54,893 nt of DNA from Saccoglossus kowalevskii (GCF_000003605.2 NW_003132971.1:1-54893), one strand, 5' to 3'; counted from the stretch's first letter, positions 21,090 through 35,133 are shown. The notes: generated from the sequence alone by a model not told the origin. Program-made: numbers and translations.

Positions 21090-21925
21090 CATCACAGAAG
21101 TAGTAAAAATATAAGGATACGTTCCCGTATTCTTCCTGTCTGTGATGCCAATCATTTATAGTGTAAAATCGTGGAATTTTTGTAACTATTTTAATTGAAA
21201 AAAAGTTTTCACATTCCTTCTAATTTTCAAGAACAAGTTGTAGATGCTGTCGGCACGTAGTGGGTTTTAAGCTGTTAACACACCGCTCAAAGTTGTTCAA
21301 AGTGATTGCAAAGTTGTGCAAAGTTATTACAAAGTTGGTTGATGTATTAGTATGTATGACCTAAGTTGTTGACATATAGAAACTCGCAGTGGTAAAGTCG
21401 ACAAATTTAATAAAAGCCAGTTGAAAGCACCATATAGATGTTTACATGAACTGGCTGTAAAATGTTAGAAAACAGCATGCAAAGTTCGAAAAACGAAGGA
21501 AATTTTGGCGGAGTTGCTTGTATATTTAACCTAAGTCATTGTAATGACACCCCCGCAGTTAAATTTCGAAAACAATAAGTAAATGTATCGAAAATGTATC
21601 ATGCATAAGTAGATTAACGCAACAGCCAACCGTAAATTCGACAACAAACTGCTTACAAAGTTGTGAAAAGCCATTGCAAAGTTGCTTGTTTTAATCGGGA
21701 TTGTTACCTGAGATATCATATTAAAAAGTACCATAGTTAAAAGTTCGAAAATGTGAATGAATATTTCGTGAATTGCTGTTAATTACCGTCGTGTTACTCC
21801 AAGTATGTAGAGGTCATAGGTCAATTATAGAAGGTACTTTGTGCCAGCGATAACGATTTCAAACATTCAAAAACATGAAATACCCGCCAATTCAGCTTAC
21901 TTTCAAATAAACAATGCAGCTGTGT

Positions 21926-22026
21926 GGTTAGGTGACCGACACATGTTTAAAAGTAAAGCGCGATCGGGCATGGTTAGTACTCGCATGGGAGACTCCATGA
22001 GTAAACTAGTCGTTGATTTTTTTTTT
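21926..22026 (+). pseudogene. 5S rRNA-derived element, copy 25
   Basis: CCATGAG type with T10; downstream turns to the second class (TGCATTCTTCCTTTCTG). Confidence 0.75.
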
Positions 22027-22863
22027 CATCACAGAAGTAGTAAAAATATAAGGATACGTTCCTGCATTCTTCCTTTCTGTGATGCCAATCATTTATAGTG
22101 GAAAATTGTGGAATTTTTGTAACTATTTTAATTGAAAAAAAGTTTTCACATTCCTTCTAATTTTCAAGAACAAGTTGTAGATGCTGTCGGCACGTAGTGG
22201 GTTTTAAGCTGTTAACACACCGCTCAAAGTTGTTCAAAGTGATTGCAAAGTTGTGCAAAGTTATTACAAAGTTGGTTGATGTATTGGTATGTATGACCTA
22301 AGTTGTTGACATATAGAAACGCGCAGTGGAAAAGTCGACAAATTTAATAAAAGCCGGTTGAAAGCACCATATAGATGTTTACATGAACTGGCTGTAAAAT
22401 GTTAGAAAACAGCATGCAAAGTTCGAAAAAACGAAGGAAATTTTGGCGGAGTTGCTTGTATATTTAACCTAAGTCATTGTAATGACAGCCCCGCAGTTAA
22501 ATTTCGAAAACAATAAGTAAATGTATCGAAAATGTATCATGCATAAGTAGATTAACGCAACAGCCAACCGTAAATTCGACAACAAACTGCTTACAAAGTT
22601 GTGAAAAGCCATTGCAAAGTTGCTTGTTTCAATCGGGATTGTTACCTGAGATATCATATTAATAAGTACCATAGTTAAAAGTTCGAAAATGTGAATGAAT
22701 ATTTCGTGAATTGCTGTTAATTACCGTCGTGTTACTCCAAGTATGTAGAGGTCATAGGTCAATTATAGAAGGTACTTTGTGCCAGCGATAACGATTTCAA
22801 ATATTCAAAAACATGAAATACCCGCCAATTCAGCTTACTTTCAAATAAACAATCCAGCTGTGT

Positions 22864-22963
22864 GGTTAGGTGACCGACACATGTTTAAAAGTAAATCGCG
22901 ATCGGGCATGGTTAGTACTCGCATGGGAGACTCCCTGAGTAAACTAGTCGTTGATTTTTTTTT
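22864..22963 (+). pseudogene. 5S rRNA-derived element, copy 26
   Basis: AAATCGCGATC in box A region, AATCCAGCTG upstream; T9. Confidence 0.75.
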
Positions 22964-23799
22964 CATCACAGAAGTAGTAAAAATATAAGGATACGTTCCT
23001 GCATTCTTCCTGTCTGTGATGCCAATCATTTATAGTGGAAAATCGTGGAATTTTTGTAACTATTTTAATTGAAAAAAAGTTTTCACATTCCTTCTAATTT
23101 TCAAGAACAAGTTGTAGATGCTGTCGGCACGTAGTGGGTTTTAAGCTGTTAACACACCGCTCAAAGTTGTTCAAAGTGATTGCAAAGTTGTGCAATGTTA
23201 TTACAAAATTGGTTGATGTATTAGTATGTATGACCTAAGTTGTTGACATATAGAAACTCGCAGTGGTAAAGTCGACAAATTTAATAAAAGCCAGTTGAAA
23301 GCACCATATAGATGTTTACATGAACTGGCTGTAAAATGTTAGAAAACAGCATGCAAAGTTCGAAAAACGAAGGAAATTTTGGCGGAGTTGCTTGTATATT
23401 TAACCTAAGTCATTGTAATGACACCCCCGCAGTTAAATTTCGAAAACAATAAGTAAATGTATCGAAAATGTATCATGCATAAGTAGATTAACGCAACAGC
23501 CAACCGTAAATTCGACAACAAACTGCTTACAAAGTTGTGAAAAGCCATTGCAAAGTTGCTTGTTTCAATCGGGATTGTTACCTGAGATATCATATTAATA
23601 AGTACCATAGTTAAAAGTTCGAAAATGTGAATGAATATTTCGTGAATTGCTGTTAATTACCGTCGTGTTACTCCAAGTATGTAGAGGTCATAGGTCAATT
23701 ATAGAAGGTACTTTGTGCCAGCGATAACGATTTCAAACATTCAAAAACATGAAATACCCGCCAATTCAGCTTACTTTCAAATAAACAATGCAGCTGTGT

Positions 23800-23899
23800 G
23801 GTTAGGTGACCGACACATGTTTAAAAGTAAAGCGCGATCGGGCATGGTTAGTACTCGCATGGGAGACTCCCTGAGTAAACTAGTCGTTGATTTTTTTTT
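23800..23899 (+). pseudogene. 5S rRNA-derived element, copy 27
   Basis: Same bases as reference copy 3 throughout the element as far as I can see by eye; T9. Confidence 0.75.
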
Positions 23900-24735
23900 C
23901 ATCACAGAAGTAGTAAAAATATAAGGATACGTTCCTGTATTCTTCCTGTCTGTGATGCCAATCATTTATAGTGGAAAATCGTGGAATTTTTGTAACTATT
24001 TTAATTGAAAAAAAGTTTTCACATTCCTTCTAATTTTCAAGAACAAGTTGTAGATGCTGTCGGCACGTAGTGGGTTTTAAGCTGTTAACACACCGCTCAA
24101 TGTTGTTCAAAGTGATTGCAAAGTTGTGCAAAGTTATTACAAAGTTGGTTGATGTATTAGTATGTATGACCTAAGTTGTTGACATATAGAAACTCGCAGT
24201 GGTAAAGTCGACAAATTTAATAAAAGCCAGTTGAAAGCACCATATAGATGTTTACATGAACTGGCTGTAAAATGTTAGAAAACAGCATGCAAAGTTCGAA
24301 AAACGAAGGAAATGTTGGCGGAGTTGCTTGTATATTTAACCTAAGTCATTGTAATGACACCCCCGCAGTTAAATTTCGAAAACAATAAGTAAATGTATCG
24401 AAAATGTATCATGCATAAGTAGATTAACGCAACAGCCAACCGTAAATTCGACAACAAACTGCTTACAAAGTTGTGAAAAGCCATTGCAAAGTTGCTTGTT
24501 TTAATCGGGATTGTTACCTGAGATATCATATTAAAAAGTACCATAGTTAAAAGTTCGAAAATGTGAATGAATATTTCGTGAATTGCTGTTAATTACCGTC
24601 GTGTAACTCCAAGTATGTAGAGGTCATAGGTCAATTATAGAAGTTACTTTGTGCCAGCGATAACGATTTCAAACATTCAAAAACATGAAATACCCGCCAA
24701 TTCAGCTTACTTTCAAATAAATAATGCAGCTGTGT

Positions 24736-24833
24736 GTTAGGTGACCAACACATGTTTAAAGTAAAGCGCGATCGGGCATGGTTAGTACTCGCATGGGAGA
24801 CTCCCTGAGTAAACGAGTCGTTGATTTTTTTTT
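24736..24833 (+). pseudogene. 5S rRNA-derived element, copy 28
   Basis: One G lost at the left end (TGTGTTAGG); GACCAACAC; T9. Confidence 0.75.
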
Positions 24834-25669
24834 CATCACAGAAGTAGTAAAAATATAAGGATACGTTCCTGTATTCTTCCTGTCTGTGATGCCAATCATT
24901 TATAGTGGAAAATCGTGGAATTTTTGTAACTATTTTAATTGAAAAAAAGTTTTCACATTCCTTCTAATTTTCAAGAACAAGTTGTAGATGCTGTCGGCAC
25001 GTAGTGGGTTTTAAGCTGTTAACACACCGCTCAATGTTGTTCAAAGTGATTGCAAAGTTGTGCAAAGTTATTACAAAGTTGGTTGATGTATTAGTATGTA
25101 TGACCTAAGTTGTTGACATATAGAAACTCGCAGTGGTAAAGTCGACAAATTTAATAAAAGCCAGTTGAAAGCACCATATAGATGTTTACATGAACTGGCT
25201 GTAAAATGTTAGAAAACAGCATGCAAAGTTCGAAAAACGAAGGAAATTTTGGCGGAGTTGCTTGTATATTTAACCTAAGTCATTGTAATGACACCCCCGC
25301 AGTTAAATTTCGAAAACAATAAGTAAATGTATCGAAAATGTATCATGCATAAGTAGATTAACGCAACAGCCAACCGTAAATTCGACAACAAACTGCTTAC
25401 AAAGTTGTGAAAAGCCATTGCAAAGTTGCTTGTTTTAATCGGGATTGTTACCTGAGATATCATATTAAAAAGTACCATAGTTAAAAGTTCGAAAATGTGA
25501 ATGAATATTTCGTGAATTGCTGTTAATTACCGTCGTGTAACTCCAAGTATGTAGAGGTCATAGGTCAATTATAGAAGTTACTTTGTGCCAGCGATAACGA
25601 TTTCAAACATTCAAAAACATGAAATACCCGCCAATTCAGCTTACTTTCAAATAAATAATGCAGCTGTGT

Positions 25670-25767
25670 GGTTAGGTGACCAACACATGTTTAAAGTAAA
25701 GCGCGATCGGGCATGGTTAGTACTCGCATGGGAGACTCCCTGAGTAAACGAGTCGTTGATTTTTTTT
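25670..25767 (+). pseudogene. 5S rRNA-derived element, copy 29
   Basis: GACCAACAC type with a shortened T8 terminator. Confidence 0.75.
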
Positions 25768-26603
25768 CATCACAGAAGTAGTAAAAATATAAGGATACGT
25801 TCCTGTATTCTTCCTGTCTGTGATGCCAATCATTTATAGTGGAAAATCGTGGAATTTTTGTAACTATTTTAATTGAAAAAAAGTTTTCACATTCCTTCTA
25901 ATTTTCAAGAACAAGTTGTAGATGCTGTCGGCACGTAGTGGGTTTTAAGCTGTTAACACACCGCTCAATGTTGTTCAAAGTGATTGCAAAGTTGTGCAAA
26001 GTTATTACAAAGTTGGTTGATGTATTAGTATGTATGACCTAAGTTGTTGACATATAGAAACTCGCAGTGGTAAAGTCGACAAATTTAATAAAAGCCAGTT
26101 GAAAGCACCATATAGATGTTTACATGAACTGGCTGTAAAATGTTAGAAAACAGCATGCAAAGTTCGAAAAACGAAGGAAATTTTGGCGGAGTTGCTTGTA
26201 TATTTAACCTAAGTCATTGTAATGACACCCCCGCAGTTCAATTTCGAAAACAATAAGTAAATGTATCGAAAATGTATCATGCATAAGTAGATTAACGCAA
26301 CAGCCAACCGTAAATTCGACAACAAACTGCTTACAAAGTTGTGAAAAGCCATTGCAAAGTTGCTTGTTTCAATCGGGATTGTTACCTGAGATATCATATT
26401 AATAAGTACCATAGTTAAAAGTTCGAAAATGTGAATGAATATTTCGTGAATTGCTGTTAATTACCGTCGTGTTACTCCAAGTATGTAGAGGTCATAGGTC
26501 AATTATAGAAGGTACTTTGTGCCAGCGATAACGATTTCAAACATTCAAAAACATGAAATACCCGCCAATTCAGCTTACTTTCAAATAAATAATGCACCTG
26601 TGT

Positions 26604-26703
26604 GGTTAGGTGACCAACACATGTTTAAAGTAAAGCGCGATCGGGCATGGTTAGTACTCGCATGGGAGACTCCCTGAGTAAACGAGTCGTTGATTTTTTT
26701 TTT
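26604..26703 (+). pseudogene. 5S rRNA-derived element, copy 30
   Basis: GCACCTGTG and GACCAACAC as in copies 2 and 20, but T10. An indel-rich island begins about 80 bp after it. Confidence 0.75.
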
Positions 26704-26779
26704 CATCACAGAAGTAGTAAAAATATAAGGATACGTTCCTGTATTCTTCCTGTCTGTGATGCCAATCATTTATAGTGGA

Positions 26780-27660
26780 AAATCGTGAATTTTTGTAACT
26801 ATTTTAATTGAAAAAAGTTTTCACATTCCTTCTTAATTTCAAGAACAAGTTGTAGATGCTGTCGACACGTAGTGGGTTTAAGCTTGTTAACACACCGCTC
26901 AAAGTTGTTCAAAAGTGATTGCAAAGTTGTGCAAAGTTATTTACAAAGTTGGTTGATGTATTAGTATGTATGACCTAAGTTGTTGACATATAGAAACTCG
27001 CTGTGGTAAAGTCGACAAATTTAATAAAAAGCCAGTTGAAAGCACCATATAGATGTTTACATGAACTGGCTGTAAAATGTTAGAAAACAGCATGCAAAGT
27101 TCGAAAAACGAAGGAAATTTTGGCGGAGTTGCTTGTATATTTAAGCTAAGTCATTGTAATGACACCCCCGCAGTTAAATTTCGAAAACAATAAGTAAATG
27201 TATCGAAAATGTATCATGCATAAGTAGATTAACGCAACAGCCAACCGTAAATTCGACAACAAACTGCTTACAAAGTTGAGAAAAGCGATTGCAAAGTTGC
27301 TTGTTTCAATCGGGATTGTTACCTGAGATATCATATTAAAAAGTACCATAGTTAAAAGTTCGAAAATGTGAATGAATATTTCGTGAATTGCTGTTAATTA
27401 CCGTCGTGTTACTCCAAGTATGTAGAGGTCATAGGTCAATTATTAGAAGGTACTTTGTGCCAGCGATAACGATTTTAAACATTCAAAAACATGAAATACC
27501 CGCCAATCAGCTTACTTTCAAATAAACAATGCAGCTGTGTGGTTAGGTGACCGACTCATGTTTAAAAGTAAAGCGCGATCGGGCATGGTTAGTACTCGCA
27601 TGGGAGACTCCATGAGTAAACTAGTCGTTGATTTTTTTTTCATCACAGAAGTAGTAAAAT
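26780..27660. other. Island of single-base indels
   Basis: Changes seen nowhere or rarely elsewhere cluster here: GTGAATTTTTG, six A instead of seven, TTCTTAATTTC, GGGTTTAAGCTTG, CAAAAGTG, TTATTTAC, AATAAAAAGCC, ATTATTAG, CGCCAATCAG and GTAAAATATAAG. Most are homopolymer length changes, as expected from unpolished long-read consensus rather than mutation. Confidence 0.5.
27541..27640 (+). pseudogene. 5S rRNA-derived element, copy 31
   Basis: CGACTCATG with CCATGAG, a combination shared only with the copy at 36905; T9. Confidence 0.75.
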
Positions 27661-28475
27661 ATAAGGATACGTTCCTGTATTCTTCCTGTCTGTGATGCCA
27701 ATCATTTATAGTGTAAAATCGTGGAATTTTTGTAACTATTTTAATTGAAAAAAAGTTTTCACATTCCTTCTAATTTTCAAGAACAAGTTGTAGATGCTGT
27801 CGGCACGTAGTGGGTTTTAAGCTGTTAACACACCGCTCAAAGTTGTTCAAAGTGATTGCAAAGTTGTGCAAAGTTATTACAAAGTTGGTTGATGTATTAG
27901 TATGTATGACCTAAGTTGTTGACATATAGAAACTCGCAGTGGTAAAGTCGACAAATTTAATAAAAGCCAGTTGAAAGCACCATATAGATGTTTACATGAA
28001 CTGGCTGTAAAATGATAGAAAACAGCATGCAAAGTTCGAAAAACGAAGGAAATTTTGGCGGAGTTGCTTGTATATTTAACCTAAGTCATTGTAATGACAC
28101 CCCCGCAGTTAAATTTCGAAAACAATAAGTAAATGTATCGAAAATGTATCATGCATAAGTAGATTAACGCAACAGCCAACCGTAAATTCGACAACAAACT
28201 GCTTACAAAGTTGTGAAAAGCCATTGCAAAGTTGCTTGTTTTAATCGGGATTGTTACCTGAGATATCATATTAAAAAGTACCATAGTTAAAAGTTCGAAA
28301 ATGTGAATGAATATTTCGTGAATTGCTGTTAATTACCGTCGTGTTACTCCAAGTATGTAGAGGTCATAGGTCAATTATAGAAGGTACTTTGTGCCAGCGA
28401 TAACGATTTCAAACATTCAAAAACATGAAATACCCGCCAATTCAGCTTACTTTCAAATAAACAATGCAGCTGTGT

Positions 28476-28576
28476 GGTTAGGTGACCGACACATGTTTAA
28501 AAGTAAAGCGCGATCGGGCATGGTTAGTACTCGCATGGGAGACTCCATGAGTAAACTAGTCGTTGATTTTTTTTTT
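28476..28576 (+). pseudogene. 5S rRNA-derived element, copy 32
   Basis: CCATGAG type, T10, followed by GTGTAAAATC. Confidence 0.75.
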
Positions 28577-29412
28577 CATCACAGAAGTAGTAAAAATATA
28601 AGGATACGTTCCTGTATTCTTCCTGTCTGTGATGCCAATCATTTATAGTGTAAAATCGTGGAATTTTTGTAACTATTTTAATTGAAAAAAAGTTTTCACA
28701 TTCCTTCTAATTTTCAAGAACAAGTTGTAGATGCTGTCGGCACGTAGTGGGTTTTAAGCTGTTAACACACCGCTCAAAGTTGTTCAAAGTGATTGCAAAG
28801 TTGTGCAAAGTTATTACAAAGTTGGTTGATGTATTAGTATGTATGACCTAAGTTGTTGACATATGGAAACTCGCAGTGGTAAAGTCGACAAATTAAATAA
28901 AAGCCAGTTGAAAGCACCATATAGATGTTTACATAAACTGGCTGTAAAATGTTAGAAAACAGCATGCAAAGTTCGAAAAACGAAGGAAATTTTGGCGGAG
29001 TTGCTTGTATATTTAACCTAAGTCATTGTAATGACACCCCCGCAGTTAAATTTCGAAAACAATAAGTAAATGTATCGAAAATGTATCATGCATAAGTAGA
29101 TTAACGCAACAGCCAACCGTAAATTCGACAACAAACTGCTTACAAAGTTGTGAAAAGCCATTGCAAAGTTGCTTGTTTCAATCGGGATTGTTACCTGAGA
29201 TATCATATTAAAAAGTACCATAGTTAAAAGTTCGAAAATGTGAATGAATATTTCGTGAATTGCTGTTAATTACCGTCGTGTTACTCCAAGTATGTAGAGG
29301 TCATAGGTCAATTATAGAAGGTACTTTGTGCCAGCGATAACGATTTTAAACATTGAAAAACTTGAAATACCCGCCAATTCAGCTTACTTTCAAATAAACA
29401 ATGCAGTTGTGT

Positions 29413-29511
29413 GGTTAGGTGACCGACACATGTTTAAAAGTAAATCGCGATCGGGCATGGTTAGTACTCGCATGGGAGACTCCCTGAGTAAACGAGTCGT
29501 TGATTTTTTTT
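29413..29511 (+). pseudogene. 5S rRNA-derived element, copy 33
   Basis: AAATCGCGATC with T8, a sister of copy 5 without its promoter mutation. Confidence 0.75.
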
Positions 29512-30347
29512 CATCACAGAAATAGTAAAAATATAAGGATACGTTCCTGCATTCTTCCAGTCTGTGATGCCAATCATTTATAGTGGAAAATCGTGGAATT
29601 TTTGTAACTATTTTAATTGAAAAAAAGTTTTCACATTCCTTCTAATTTTCAAGAACAAGTTGTAGATGCTGTCGGCACATAGTGGGTTTTAAGCTGTTAA
29701 CACACCGCTCAAAGTTGTTCAAAGTGATTGCAAAGTTGTGCAAAGTTATTACAAAGTTGGTTGATGTATTGGTATGTATGACCTAAGTTGTTGGCATATA
29801 GAAACGCGCAGTGGTAAAGTCGACAAGTTTAATAAAAGCCGGTTGAAAGCACAATATAGATCTTTACTTGAACTGGCTGTAAAATGTTAGAAAACAGCAT
29901 GCAAAGTTCGAAAAACGAAGGAAATTTTGGCGGAGTTGCTTGTATATTTAACCTAAGTCATTGTAATGACACCCCCGCAGTTAAATTTCGAAAACAATAA
30001 GTAAATGTATCGAAAATGTATCATGCATAAGTAGATTAACGCAACAGCCAACCGTAAATTCGACAACAAACTGCTTACAAAGTTGAGAAAAGCGATTGCA
30101 AAGTTGCTTGTTTCAATCGGGATTGTTACCTGAGATATCATATTAAAAAGTACCATAGTTAAAAGTTCGAAAATGTGAATGAATATTTCGTGAATTGCTG
30201 TTAATTACCGTCGTGTTACTCCAAGTATGTAGAGGTCATAGGTCAATTATAGAAGGTACTTTGTGCCAGCGATAACGATTTTAAACATGCAAAAACTTGA
30301 AATACCCGCCAATTCAGCTTACTTTCAAATAAAAAATGCAGATGAGT

Positions 30348-30447
30348 GGTTAGGTGACCGACACATGTTTAAAGTAAAGCGCGATCGGGCATGGTTAGTA
30401 CTCGCATGGGAGACTCCCTGAGTAAACGAGTCGTTGATTTTTTTTTT
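30348..30447 (+). pseudogene. 5S rRNA-derived element, copy 34
   Basis: GATGAGTGG upstream, short linker, T10. The following monomer holds an indel island. Confidence 0.75.
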
Positions 30448-30879
30448 CATCACAGAAATAGTAAAAATATAAGGATACGTTCCTGTATTCTTCCTGTCTG
30501 TGATGCCAATCATTTATAATGGAAAATCGTGGAATTTTTGTAACTATTTTAATTGAAAAAAAGTTTTCACATTCCTTCTAATTTTCAAGAACAAGTTGTA
30601 GATGCTGTCGGCACGTAGTGGGTTTTAAGCTGTTAACACACCGCTCAAAGTTGTTCAAAGTGATTGCAAAGTTGTGCAAAGTTATTACAAAGTTGGTTGA
30701 TGTATTAGTATGTATGACCTAAGTTGTTGACATATAGAAACTCGCAGTGGTAAAGTCGACAAATTTAATAAAAGCCAGTTGAAAGCACCATATAGATGTT
30801 TACATGAACTGGCTGTAAAATGTTAGAAAACAGCATGCAAAGTTCGAAAAAACGAAGGAAATTTTGGCGGAGTTGCTTG

Positions 30880-31075
30880 TATATTTTAACCTAAGTCATT
30901 GTAATGACACCCCCGCAGTTAAATTTCGAAAAACAATAAGTAAAATGTAATCGAAAATGTATTATGCATAATAGATTAAACGCAACAGCCAACCGTTAAA
31001 TTCGACAACAAAACTGCTTACAAAGTTGTGAAAAAGCCATTGCAAAGTTGCTTGTTTCAATCGGGAATTGTTACC
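30880..31075. other. Island of single-base indels
   Basis: ATATTTTAACC, AAAAACAATAAG, GTAAAATGTAATCG, CATAATAGATTAAACG, CCGTTAAATTC, CAAAACTGC, GAAAAAGCC and GGGAATTG follow one another within 200 bp, all homopolymer-type length changes. Likely a local assembly fault. Confidence 0.5.
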
Positions 31076-31292
31076 TGAGATATCATATTAATAAGTACCA
31101 TAGTTAAAAGTTCGAAAATGTGAATGAATATTTCGTGAATTGCTGTTAATTACCGTCGTGTTACTCCAAGTATGTAGAGGTCATAGGTCAATTATAGAAG
31201 GTACTTTGTGCCAGCGATAACGATTTCAAACATTCGAAAACATGAAATACCCGCCAATTCAGCTTACTTTCAAATAAACAATGCAGCTGTGT

Positions 31293-31392
31293 GGTTAGGT
31301 GACCGACACATGTTTAAAAGTAAAGCCCGATCGGGCATGGTTAGTACTTGCATGGGAGACTCCCCGAGTAAACTAGTCGTTGATTTTTTTTT
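31293..31392 (+). pseudogene. 5S rRNA-derived element, copy 35
   Basis: GCCCGATCGGGC palindrome as in copy 6; ACTTGCATGGG in box C; TCCCCGAG; T9. Confidence 0.75.
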
Positions 31393-32228
31393 CATCACAG
31401 AAGTAGTAAAAATATAAGGATACGTTCCTGTATTCTTCCTGTCTGTGATGCCAATCATTTATAGTGGAAAATCGTGGAATTTTTGTAACTATTTTAATTG
31501 AAAAAAAGTTTTCACATTCCTTCTAATTTTCAAGAACAAGTTGTAGATGCTGTCGGCACGTAGTGGGTTTTAAGCTGTTAACACACCGCTCAAAGTTGTT
31601 CAAAGTGATTGCAAAGTTGTGCAAAGTTATTACAAAGTTGGTTGATGTATTAGTATGTATGACCTAAGTTGTTGACATATAGAAACTCGCAGTGGTAAAG
31701 TCGACAAATTTAATAAAAGCCAGTTGAAAGCACCATATAGATGTTTACATGAACTGGCTGTAAAATGTTAGAAACAGCATGCAAAGTTCGAAAAACGAAG
31801 GAAATTTTGGCGGAGTTGCTTGTATATTTAACCTAAGTCATTGTAATGACACCCCCGCAGTTAAATTTCGAAAACAATAAGTAAATGTATCGAAAATGTA
31901 TCATGCATAAGTAGATTAACGCAACAGCCAACCGTAAATTCGACAACAAACTGCTTACAAAGTTGTGAAAAGCCATTTGCAAAGTTGCTTGTTTCAATCG
32001 GGATTGTTACCTGAGATATCATATTAAAAAGTACCATAGTTAAAAGTTCGAAAATGTGAATGAATATTTCGTGAATTGCTGTTAATTACCGTCGTGTTAC
32101 TCCAAGTATGTAGAGGTCATAGGTCAATTATAGAAGGTACTTTGTGCCAGCGATAACGATTTTAAACATTCAAAAACATGAAATACCCGCCAATTCAGCT
32201 TACTTTCAAATAAACAATGCAGCTGTGT

Positions 32229-32328
32229 GGTTAGGTGACCGACACATGTTTAAAAGTAAAGTGCGATCGGGCATGGTTAGTACTCGCATGGGAGACTCCC
32301 TGAGTAAACGAGTCGTTGATTTTTTTTT
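32229..32328 (+). pseudogene. 5S rRNA-derived element, copy 36
   Basis: AAAGTGCGATC variant, T9; TTTACAGTGG downstream as in copies 18, 51 and 52. Confidence 0.75.
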
Positions 32329-33167
32329 CATCACAGAAATAGTAAAAATATAAGGATACGTTCCTGCATTCTTCCTGTCTGTGATGCCAATCATTTACAG
32401 TGGAAAATCGTGGAATTTTTGTAACTATTTTAATTGAAAAAAAGTTTTCACATTCCTTCTAATTTTCAAGAACAAGTTGTAGATGCTGTCGGCACGTAGT
32501 GGGTTTTAAGCTGTTAACACACCGCTCAAAGTTGTTCAAAGTGATTGCAAAGTTGTGCAAAGTTATTACAAAGTTGGTTGATGTATTGGTATGTATGACC
32601 TAAGTTGTTGGCATATAGAAACGCGCAGTGGTAAAGTCGAGAAGTTTAATAAAAGCCGGTTGAAAGCACAATATAGATGTTTACATGAACTGGCAGTAAA
32701 ATGTTAGAAAACAGCATGCAAAGTTCGAAAAACGAAGGAAATTTTGGCGGAGTTGCTTGTATATTTAACCTAAGTCATTGTAATGACACCCCCGCAGTTA
32801 AATTTCGAAAACAATAGGTAAATGTATCGAAAATGTATCATGTATAAGTAGATTAACGCAACAGCCAACCGTAAATTCGACAACAAACTGCTTTCAAAGT
32901 TGAGAAAAGCGATTGCAAAGTTGCTTGTTTCAATCGGGATTGTTACCTGAGATATCATATTAAAAAGTACCATAGTTAAAAGTTCGAAAATGTGAATGAA
33001 TATTTCGTGAATTGCTGTTAATTACCGTCGTGTTACTCCAAGTATGTAGTAGAGGTCATAGGTCAATTATAGAAGTTACTTTGTGCCAGCGATAACGATT
33101 TTAAACATTCAAAAACATGAAATACCCGCCAATTCAGCTTACTTTCAAATAAACAATGCAGATGTGT

Positions 33168-33265
33168 GGTTAGGTGACTAACACATGTTTAAAGTAAAGC
33201 GCGATCGGGCATGGTTAGTACTCGCATGGGAGACTCCCTGAGTAAACGATTTGTTGATTTTTTTT
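33168..33265 (+). pseudogene. 5S rRNA-derived element, copy 37
   Basis: GACTAACAC on the left and ACGATTTGTTG before T8. Confidence 0.75.
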
Positions 33266-34100
33266 CATCACAGAAGTAGTAAAAATATAAGGATACGTTC
33301 CTGTATTCTTCCTGTCTGTGATGCCAATCATTTATAGTGGAAAATCGTGGAATTTTTGTAACTATTTTAATTGAAAAAAAGTTTTCACATTCCTTCTAAT
33401 TTTCAAGAACAAGTTGTAGATGCTGTCGGCACGTAGTGGGTTTTAAGCTGTTAACACACCGCTCAAAGTTGTTCAAAGTGATTGCAAAGTTGTGCAAAGT
33501 TATTACAAAGTTGGTTGATGTATTAGTATGTATGACCTAAGTTGTTGACATATAGAAACTCGCAGTGGTAAAGTCGACAAATTTAATAAAAGCCAGTTGA
33601 AAGCACCATATAGATGTTTACATGAACTGGCTGTAAAATGTTAGAAAACAGCATGCAAAGTTCGAAAAACGAAGGAAATTTTGGCGGAGTTGCTTGTATA
33701 TTTACCTAAGTCATTGTAATGACACCCCCGCAGTTAAATTTCGAAAACAATAAGTAAATGTATCGAAAATGTATCATGCATAAGTAGATTAACGCAACAG
33801 CCAACCGTAAATTCGACAACAAACTGCTTACAAAGTTGTGAAAAGCCATTGCAAAGTTGCTTGTTTCAATCGGGATTGTTACCTGAGATATCATATTAAT
33901 AAGTACCATAGTTAAAAGTTCGAAAATGTGAATGAATATTTCGTGAATTGCTGTTAATTACCGTCGTGTTACTCCAAGTATGTAGAGGTCATAGGTCAAT
34001 TATAGAAGGTACTTTGTGCCAGCGATAACGATTTCAAACATTCAAAAACATGAAATACCCGCCAATTCAGCTTACTTTCAAATAAACAATGAAGCTGTGT

Positions 34101-34198
34101 GGTTAGGTGACCAACACATGTTTAAAGTAAAGCGCGATCGGGCATGGTTAGTACTCGCATGGGAGACTCCCTGAGTAAACGAGTCGTTGATTTTTTTT
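34101..34198 (+). pseudogene. 5S rRNA-derived element, copy 38
   Basis: GAAGCTGTG upstream, GACCAACAC, T8. Confidence 0.75.
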
Positions 34199-35034
34199 CA
34201 TCACAGAAGTAGTAAAAATATAAGGATACGTTCCTGTATTCTTCCTGTCTGTGATGCCAATCATTTATAGTGGAAAATCGTGGAATTTTTGTAACTATTT
34301 TAATTGAAAAAAAGTTTTCACATTCCTTCTAATTTTCAAGAACAAGTTGTAGATGCTGTCGGCACGTAGTGGGTTTTAAGCTGTTAACACACCGCTCAAA
34401 GTTGTTCAAAGTGATTGCAAAGTTGTGCAAAGTTATTACAAAGTTGGTTGATGTATTAGTATGTATGACCTAAGTTGTTGACATATAGAAACTCGCAGTG
34501 GTAAAGTCGACAAATTTAATAAAAGCCAGTTGAAAGCACCATATAGATGTTTACATGAACTGGCTGTAAAATGTTAGAAAACAGCATGCAAAGTTCGAAA
34601 AACGAAGGAAATTTTGGCGGAGTTGCTTGTATATTTAACCTAAGTCATTGTAATGACACCCCCGCAGTTAAATTTCGAAAACAATAAGTAAATGTATCGA
34701 AAATGTATCATGCATAAGTAGATTAACGCAACAGCCAACCGTAAATTCGACAACAAACTGCTTACGAAGTTGTGAAAAGCCATTGCAAAGTTGCTTGTTT
34801 TAATCGGGATTGTTACCTGAGATATCATATTAAAAAGTACCATAGTTAAAAGTTCGAAAATGTGAATGAATATTTCGTGAATTGCTGTTAATTACCGTCG
34901 TGTAACTCCAAGTATGTAGAGGTCATAGGTCAATTATAGAAGTTACTTTGTGCCAGCGATAACGATTTCAAACATTCAAAAACATGAAATACCCGCCAAT
35001 TCAGCTTACTTTCAAATAAATAATGCAGCTGTGT

Positions 35035-35133
35035 GGTTAGGTGACCAACACATGTTTAAAGTAAAGCGCGATCGGGCATGGTTAGTACTCGCATGGGAGA
35101 CTCCCTGAGTAAACGAGTCGTTGATTTTTTTTT
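35035..35133 (+). pseudogene. 5S rRNA-derived element, copy 39
   Basis: GACCAACAC type, T9, no private change seen. Confidence 0.75.
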
